DNA of 64,000 bases from Panaeolus papilionaceus (lineage: Eukaryota; Basidiomycota; Agaricomycetes; Agaricales): positions 1,674,001-1,738,000 of the forward strand of contig JADNRZ010000002.1 in the NCBI GenBank assembly GCA_015501605.1, read 5' to 3'. Within the stretch, counting starts at the first letter, position 1, and each line of letters begins with the position of its first letter. Positions 58,011 to 64,000 of the stretch are shown here, one piece after another. A program made the position numbers and the translations under genes. The notes beneath the pieces were generated by a model, which saw only the letters and a list, made by a program, of their open reading frames with translations, ran no database searches and was not told the DNA's origin.

Positions 58011-59398
58011 ATGCCTCGCAATGCCCCACATGCAAGTCAAGCGCCCACAACGAGGGCAAGTCGACGAGCCCCACCTCTCTCAGCCCCTACTACTATTAGT
58101 AGAGGTACTCAGCGACTCCGACCAAGAACTGCATATTTAATGGGACGAGGCCCTGTTCCTTCTGCATCGGGCGCTGAACAGGCTGCCGTTGCTCTTGGGC
58201 GCGCACTCGATGGCGCCGAGGACCTAGGGGGCAACCAACAGGAAGTAATTGACGGCGAAGGTAGGCCTTTGCAAATTTCGTATAAAACTCTGCTTTATTG
58301 ATTACTACATGTCTTTCACAGTTTTAGTGCATGTTCAACTCAAGGCTTCGGTCCGCGAAGTGATTGTCCGTTCTACGATCACCCACCACGAATTCTTGAC
58401 AAAGATATGTGGTGAATTGGGGGTATCCCCAGACACCGCAAAATTAGGTTGGAAGGCCAGCGACGAGTTAAAAAGAGCAATGCCGCGCGAGCTCCAAACA
58501 CCGCTTCAACTAGAAACCGCCCTCACAACTCTGGTCAAAATCAACCGCAATCCCAGGCGATTCAGGTCGATCGGCATGGTGATAATTCATCTGGTATTTA
58601 TTTTTCTCCACACCTCTTCTTCACTCCTGTTTACTAACCGTGTCTAGAATTCAAATGTCGTTCCATATGAAGGGGAGCTACTCCTACTTAAAACGAAGCT
58701 CCAATGTCCTGTACATGACAGGCCTCATGCTTGGTGCTATGTCCGACCTGGATCCACAAATTTGGACAATCACACCCTCTTGGGCATTGAAGAGCTCAAT
58801 TTATGGGCCAAAAAAATGGTACATGGATTTCTTTCTCTCTTTATTACGGTTCAAGCAGGCTCAACGATTTGTTGAATAGCATGATGGCAGTGCTGATGCT
58901 GCAGGTATTATTCCTCCAGATTGCTTTCGGTGGGCGCCGTATATTCCCTCCCAAAGACAATTCATTGCCACTAGACGACACTCCATTGCTGGGGACAACA
59001 GCGACTACATTGATGGTGGTGAGGAGGATCTACTGACCTCAACGCTCCTTCGTTGTTTGGACACAATGTTTCCGAAACACAACTTTCAACAATACAAAGG
59101 GCAGCTTCTTGCTCGGGGCATGCTCTACGCCCGTGGTATCTCTCGTTTCAAACATCAATATTTTCTTGACCTTGGCATGGAAGAAGGGGCCATTGGAACC
59201 TTTATCGAGGGGACCGAACGTGTATTGAAGAATTTCGGCCAACGTGATAGGCTCCAACCCAAGATCTCCTTAAAGGGAAAGGAACCGGCCCGACGCGCCC
59301 AAAGTCCCATCACTGTTATCAGCCTGAGTGACTCCGAATCCAAGTCCGAGCCCGAGATGGGAAGGAGTCGTTTCTACTCTATGAGCGTCGAAATCTAG
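58011..59398 (+). CDS. Lineage-restricted protein with a Cys/His segment, often met in transposon-rich regions
   Basis: Function unknown. Exons from 58011, about 58321, about 58647 and about 58880 join in frame. The N terminus (MPRNAPHASQAPTTRASRR) is basic and disordered. The second exon gives a compact alpha/beta-looking segment (VHVQLKASVREVIVRSTITH, EFLTKICGELGVSPDTAKLGWK). The third has LKTKLQCPVHDRPHAWCYVRPG, a Cys-x2-His...His-x2-Cys pattern that might bind zinc, then HTLLGIEELNLWAKKM. The fourth has EEDLLTSTLLRCLDTMFPKH and LDLGMEEGAIGTFIEGTERVL, ending in a Ser/acid-rich tail (VISLSDSES, like a SUMO-interaction motif). I recall similar proteins as expanded families in Agaricomycete genomes, without a named function. 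A TATA box about 103 bp upstream supports expression. Confidence 0.6.
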
Positions 59399-60281
59399 GA
59401 TACCTACCTATCTCAATGAACCATGGATCTAGTACTATCATTGCTATTCTTTCAACCCTTTCAGTGGCTTCACAATGTGTTCACGGTGTCAATAAATGAT
59501 GATGATTGATAATATTCATACACTGCGTGTGTATGTCACTATGTGTGACTACAGAGGGCCACGTAAACATCCCACCTGTCTTTGTTGAATGCCTTTGACC
59601 AGGACCATCATGACCACCACCATCAACTCAGCTTACTCTCGCTATCTTCCTAGCTACCAACTTTATGCACCTTATACTTCCTTCTGAGACACTTGAGCCT
59701 CCAACTAACCGACTCTACCTCCAAGACTAAACCAAAGTTCTCCTTAATCCGCTTCAAGCTTCGCCCTTGGGTATCCACCTGGAAGCAGTTGAGTTGTATG
59801 ACTACAGTATGCAGACATATCGGAAAAGTCGCTAACTGCATCAAATATATGACTGCTCTCAGCGGCTAAAACACCGTTTTGCAGGAGTAGTACTCTAGGC
59901 TGAAGCCAATATACCCTCAATTATATCATGTTGAACATCAGGTGAGGTTCTCTGTTTGCTTCCATTTCTACTCTTTTCCAACGGTGTGAACTTATTTAAA
60001 TTTTTTTACTTACTTCTCCTCGCTACTCTTTGCAGGTTTGGTCGTAAATGATAAACAGGATTTTTGCGTTTAATTATGATTTTTTATATATTAATCGTAA
60101 ATCCTCAGATGCGAGCACGGGCGTTCCATCTCTCGAACATGCAACACTGAGCACCGCCCTCAACGTTCCCAGGCCTGAAAGTCGCTGTTCACGTCGTAGA
60201 GCCGGTTTTGGAAGGACCGTCTTGTTCCACCACCGACCGTCACACATCACGTTCTTCCCCACATCCAGTTCCCTTTTACCA
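59399..60281. other. Intergenic region
   Basis: About 880 bp without a supported gene. A minus-strand open frame at 59650-59844 contains CFQVDTQGRSLKRIKENFG and could be a short coding remnant, but it lacks a good start and splice context. A CT-rich stretch near 59950-60030 and an AT-rich run near 60055-60095 precede the next gene. Confidence 0.3.
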
Positions 60282-61039
60282 ATGCACACATCTTTCTGTA
60301 TCACTTTAGAGAATCCACTTGGACTCTTTTACGCTCTCCTGGGCCCGTTAATACTCGGTAAGCATTGATAATCAATGGTAAAACGGCCGTACAACGTGAT
60401 CTAACGTGTTTCATCTCAAAGTATGCGTCCTTGCCCTTTTGCTCTTGGGAGCATACATTTCGACCATCAATTCCCGGCAGGAGACCGTTCAATCCTCGTT
60501 CGCCAGTCCCAACAACTCCTGCGTGCGCGGAGAGTCGACTGCAATGCATCTTGATCACCAGGTGCCCGCATTCGACGACTCTTCGGTGCACAAGGCATCG
60601 TCTCCAACGCATGATGCACAGCAAGTACCCACAACGATATCTGAGGAGGCAGAGGTAGTTACCGGGGGAAACGACCCTCAACTTGTCGCAGGAAATGGAT
60701 TCGGTGCGCAACCTATGCATCACTACACTAACACCAGTAGTGCGTTTCTTCTTATCTCATCGCTTGTTCACTCGCTCACCCTTTTTTTGTTTCACGCATG
60801 TTTTCTTCCTCCTCTCTTCATCTTCCTCCTTCGTGGATCGCTATTCTCAACGTCATACGATACATATCGCCTTTCACCCTCTCGTTTTAGCTAACTTGCA
60901 CAACGTCGGAACCAGCTATCTTTCAGTCACGTTGCACAACTCCGTTTTCGACGAGCGCCGACGCCCTCAACGCTGGCGTCGAGCTCGACGGCACTCTGGT
61001 ACGGACAGGGAGGCGGAGGCGGAGAACCAAGAGGAGTAG
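60282..61039 (+). CDS. Small membrane-anchored protein, unknown
   Basis: Not recognised. Three exons (60282-60359, about 60421-60739 and about 60893-61039) join in frame to give about 180 residues. The N terminus MHTSFCITLENPLGLFYALL and, across the first intron, VCVLALLLLGAYISTI form one strong hydrophobic segment, a signal anchor or signal peptide. The rest is polar and Ser/Thr/Gln-rich with two Cys-poor stretches, then FDERRRPQRWRRARRHS, a highly basic patch, and an acidic end (TDREAEAENQEE). Such composition could suit a secreted or vesicular small protein. The second intron is 154 bp and pyrimidine-rich, larger than usual here. No relatives come to mind. Confidence 0.45.
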
Positions 61040-61595
61040 GAGGTCAATTGCATCACATCACGATAAAGGTCCGGAACACATTCCAACTCTGTACTGTCGT
61101 CATCTAAACTGACTGCATTTTCGTAGGGTCAATGTGGCGGATACTGATGTGACCGCCAACAACCTTTCTTAGAAAATCATTGTGACGACACGTTCATTCT
61201 CTGATAATTACTGTGTGGCACATTTCAACGCGCGCCTTCAAGTTGTTCCTTATTTCTTACATCACTAATGCAAAAGTTTTCACCTAGAATCTCCAATTTT
61301 TTTAATGCCGTGTATATTTTAACTCCTTCAAACTATTGAGATTAATTACTGATCCTTAAATGGCAGTTATTAGCCCTCAGATAAGTGGATGAGCGGTCAG
61401 CAATCCAATCGGTTAACCCCTGTGTTTGGAAGCGGGTTTGAATCCGATCAAGGGTCGAAACAAAACGGTCTAATTATGGCGTTCAAAGGGTCGAAATAAA
61501 TCGAAAGAGTTTGTAAGTATTTGTTGTCACCGTGGCGTTGTCTTGAAATAGCACCGCTCCGAGTCTGAGTCCGCCAGGATCCCGGCCTACCAGCA
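61040..61595. other. Intergenic region with a Pol III promoter-like pair
   Basis: About 555 bp before the DUF6698 gene. No protein gene is supported. An A-box-like element at 61386-61396 and a B-box-like element at 61435-61445 are listed separately. The rest is AT-rich and featureless. Confidence 0.3.
61386..61445 (+). repeat. tRNA-like remnant or SINE head (A and B box)
   Basis: TGGATGAGCGG (61386-61396) resembles an A box of Leu/Ser tRNAs and GGTTTGAATCC (61435-61445) matches the B box except for one base. The spacing of about 40 bp is normal for a tRNA. The T-arm and acceptor stem do not pair properly, so this is not a working tRNA; a tRNA-derived SINE head or chance are the options. Confidence 0.3.
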
Positions 61596-62486
61596 ATGTC
61601 CACCTCGAGCTCGAGTCAACAAACCTCCGACAATTCTGATACTGCTGCGGATGGTTCACGGTCGGCAGAAGTATCTCGTCTGAAACGGCGTATTGCCCAG
61701 CTGCAGGATGCAGCAGACGCCGCTGCGGGGCTGCGTCAGCTGAAGAAGAAAAGGTAAGCCTCTATTCTGCTCAATGTCACAGCTTTCGCGGCGAAATGTA
61801 CTTACAACATATACCATTGTAGCACTGTAGCTGCAATGGGGCGCGGAGTCCGACGCTTGTCAACAATGTTTGATTCGCTCGACAGCCTCGTTACTGAGGC
61901 AGATAGGCGCGCCACAGAAGACGAAGAAGAGTCTGCTGAGGATGACCCTGACAGTGAACTGAACAGAAAGTGAGCATGTGGCGTCTGATATACCACTTCT
62001 GCTTATTTCTTTCGTTGCAGCCGAGACCGAGTCTACCAAGGATTCGTTATTTTGGTAAATTTAGTGCCCGCCCTTCGAACCGTACTGAACGACGGAGATG
62101 CTGATGCTCAAGACCTTAACAACTTAATTGCCCAAGTATGTATCAGATGTCAACAAACTTTCCGATATCTGAATCTTTTCTTTTCCTTTTAGCTTCAAAA
62201 AGGAGGTAACAACGGCCGCAGTGAGGACGTCCGTCGTCTTAAAACGGAAGTCGGTGGTTGGTTGAACGCCGCATTTTCACCCAGCATCCCTTTCTGCACT
62301 AAGACGCGCACTGGCCGTGGCATTCAAAACGACATCACAGGTGCCCTCCTCTGCCCCATAGAATACGATTGGAACGACGAAAAGTACGTATTCATCGCAA
62401 CACTACCCTCCCTCTTTCACCGACTTCAATCGGGACTCACCTTCATCAGGAAAAACCGGAATTGATTATAATGTTAAATAAGATGT

Positions 62487-62549
62487 AATAAGTTACAATA
62501 AGTAGGGTCGTACATTATTGAAGCTTATCAGGTCTTATTGTGACTTATG
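62487..62549. repeat. Short inverted repeat
   Basis: A 16-base arm at 62487-62502 and its complement at 62534-62549 match at 14 of 16 positions around a 31-base loop. It lies in the AT-rich part of the insert inside the DUF6698 gene. It might be part of a small non-autonomous element. Confidence 0.4.
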
Positions 62550-62678
62550 CAATTGGTGTCGTTGATGCAATTTACTTATTAAGATATAATTGCCACTTAT
62601 GGTAATATGGTTGATTTCACTTGAACGGAGATAATGTCGCAAAAAGCCAATGCATTCGTTCTTCTAACTCTACAGTAT

Positions 62679-62939
62679 CTACTCTTCCTTAGCCTTTCCT
62701 TTTCCTGCCTTCTTCGTCATACGATTGAGTAGCTCTTCTGTCTGTTGCAGTTCTATTTCCAAATCCAGCCGTCGAGCCGCAAGTATCCGAGCCTGCTCAT
62801 AGGCCTCATCATGTGTGAGGTTGGAAGGGGAGGCGATCTGTGATAGGAACTCCGACTGGGGTGCAAGCAGTGGACGAACGAAAGAAGAGGAGGCTGGTAG
62901 ACTGACTGCAGCTGATGAGGACTGCAACCGCAACTGCAT
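62679..62939 (-). CDS. Coding-like fragment, C terminus of an unknown protein
   Basis: Eighty-six codons on the minus strand: a Ser/Pro-rich start, SNLTHDEAYEQARILAARRL, then a charged helix (DLEIELQQTEELLNRMTKK) and a Lys-rich end (AGKGKAKEE). The composition and helical heptads look like real coding sequence. The frame is open upstream to about 62995 without a convincing start, so this is probably a 3' exon carried into the DUF6698 gene or a small nested gene. No family recognised. Confidence 0.35.
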   Translation of the reverse strand: MQLRLQSSSAAVSLPASSSFVRPLLAPQSEFLSQIASPSNLTHDEAYEQARILAARRLDLEIELQQTEELLNRMTKKAGKGKAKEE

Positions 62940-63625
62940 TGGTTGTATGGTGGGTGTGCTGGGACCCGGAGGATGTTGAGAACCAGTTTTTGCGAAGTAA
63001 CCTTCTTGTCAAGGTATGTGGCATCCGTACGTGAGTTCTGTCTGATTCGTACCCTGATGCCCACCCCCAGTCCTTTTGTGTAATATTTACCTCACCTACG
63101 TCCGCCGACTCTTTCGAGGACGTTGAGTCTGAAAACGGGCCAGTTAGAAAGAAGAGCCGGGCATCGGCATCTCAGAAGAAAGCCACGAAGGCCAATGTGG
63201 CCAATCTCCTGCATATGAATGGAATCGTAACATCCCGCTCCATTGCTTATGCCGCCGTTCTTGTAAGTATATCTGCTCTTTGTTGAATTGACCCAGACAA
63301 CTAACCTTATTTTTTTTTTAGCTTGCTTTTAGTCTCACTGATGCTGTTCAATGGGTCGATGTATACAATGGCTTCGCCTACCCGGCCCTTTGGGATTTCA
63401 TTGTTGATTACTTCGATGCGCCAGAAGATGATGCTTCAAAGAAAAGAGCCGATGATTTACTGCTCTGGTGGAACAAGTGAGATTGTGACAATGGGTTTTA
63501 ATGTACTGACTGACCGACTTATGATCAGGCAAGTCTTTCCTGAGCATGCTGCTTCCTCAACAAACTCCAAGAAGTCGCGCGACAAGCTCAAAATGCAACG
63601 TGCCCTCCGTGCGAATCAGATCTAG

Positions 63626-64000
63626 GACTCGGAACAGGATGACCCCCTTCAGACTACTTTTTAATACCTTGCGGCTTTAGATTGTGAACATAGAGTACAG
63701 ATATGGAATAATAAGTAATATTGTGTTTAATCCGTCTCTTTATCCATTTGATTCATAATATACGAGAATGGATAGTATTAACACAAAGCACTCAACAAGC
63801 GCTTGAGCCAATAATCGTGGTGGTGATTTGTGAGAGACAACATCAATGTTAATTGGTTGATGACAAGATATCATGCGCGTCCCTAACTTACAGAGATAGT
63901 TCAGTATGAGAGCATTTCGCGAGCTTCTACACTACACCACTTCTCACTATAGAAAGGGCCCAGACCTGTTTGCAAGTTGTCGGAGGCAACCAGGCGTTAG
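63626..64000. other. Right end of the window, no gene seen
   Basis: About 375 bp, AT-rich at first, with a short stretch rich in CAACAAG and TGATGAC-type words. No coding or RNA feature is supported. A neighbouring gene may begin outside the window. Confidence 0.3.

Larger units (their letters stand above)
61596..63625 (+). pseudogene. DUF6698 family gene interrupted by about 490 bp of unrelated DNA
   Basis: DUF6698 proteins are basidiomycete-specific and of unknown function. The 5' part (61596 to about 62465) reads MSTSSSSQQTSDNSDT, a helical ISRLKRR-type stretch (SRLKRRIAQLQDAADAAAG), VYQGFVILVNLVPALRTVLN, VRRLKTEVGGWLNAAF and TRTGRGIQNDITGALLCPIE then YDWNDEK. The 3' part resumes near 62960 with DPEDVENQFLRSNLLVK, then SFCVIFTSPTSADSFEDVE, NVANLLHMNGIVTSRSIAYA, VQWVDVYNGFAYPALWDFI and DDLLLWWNKQVFPEHA, ending MQRALRANQI. 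The conserved stretch between them, usually a short segment around a VTA..WP..LY motif, is missing. In its place is AT-rich DNA and a minus-strand coding-like piece. Splice sites in both halves are otherwise sound, so the break looks recent. Confidence 0.65.

Noticed and set aside
47367..63625. A KDZ (Kyakuja-Dileera-Zisupton) transposase accompanying the TET/JBP-like gene
   Set aside because: I looked for the CxC-type and KDZ core motifs in all frames and saw none. The only transposase present is the Plavaka type.

Overview
The window is nuclear DNA from a basidiomycete fungus, most likely an Agaricomycete. The genes are split by many introns of about 45-60 bp with GT..AG ends. The conserved proteins are fungal and eukaryotic housekeeping types. 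The right third holds families typical of mushroom-forming fungi: a Plavaka-type transposase, a TET/JBP-like dioxygenase of the transposon-associated fungal class, a DUF6698 protein, and a Tad-like non-LTR retrotransposon. No bacterial, organellar, CRISPR or rRNA features were seen.

Positions 1-41640 are a dense, conserved block. In order it holds a DENN-domain protein (+), the very large lipid-transfer protein VPS13 (-), a small unknown gene (+), a fatty-acid elongase (+), a C2-RasGAP (+), the AP-2 alpha adaptin (-), a DHX9-like DEAH RNA helicase (-), the Fe-S co-chaperone HSCB/Jac1 (-), a DysF-domain protein (+), a TMEM135-like membrane protein (+), the diphthamide enzyme DPH7 (-) and a small multi-pass membrane protein (+). 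Many of these act on membranes and trafficking (DENN, VPS13, AP-2, elongase, DysF, TMEM135), but they alternate in strand and nothing suggests co-transcription.

The order changes abruptly at 41666. A non-LTR retrotransposon (about 41666-46565, minus strand) with a 29-nt poly(A) tail sits 25 bp after the stop codon of the last housekeeping gene. Its ORF2 (endonuclease, reverse transcriptase, RNase H) is open throughout, while ORF1 is cut at its 5' end. Then come a pair of diverged 165-bp direct repeats, an apparently complete Plavaka-type (CACTA-like) transposase (47367-51695, minus), two unrecognised multi-exon genes (52303-53382 and 53660-55699), a TET/JBP-like gene (56084-57705) with one in-frame stop codon, a gene of a lineage-restricted Cys/His-containing type (58011-59398), a small membrane-anchored protein (60282-61039) and a DUF6698 gene (61596-63625) interrupted by about 490 bp of unrelated DNA.

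The right part therefore looks like a transposon-rich accessory island. The most interesting combination is a DNA-base-modifying dioxygenase relative among DNA-transposon genes and unrecognised neighbours, with several genes in the early stages of decay. Exon boundaries were worked out by eye from splice sites and reading frame and have not been tested against transcripts.
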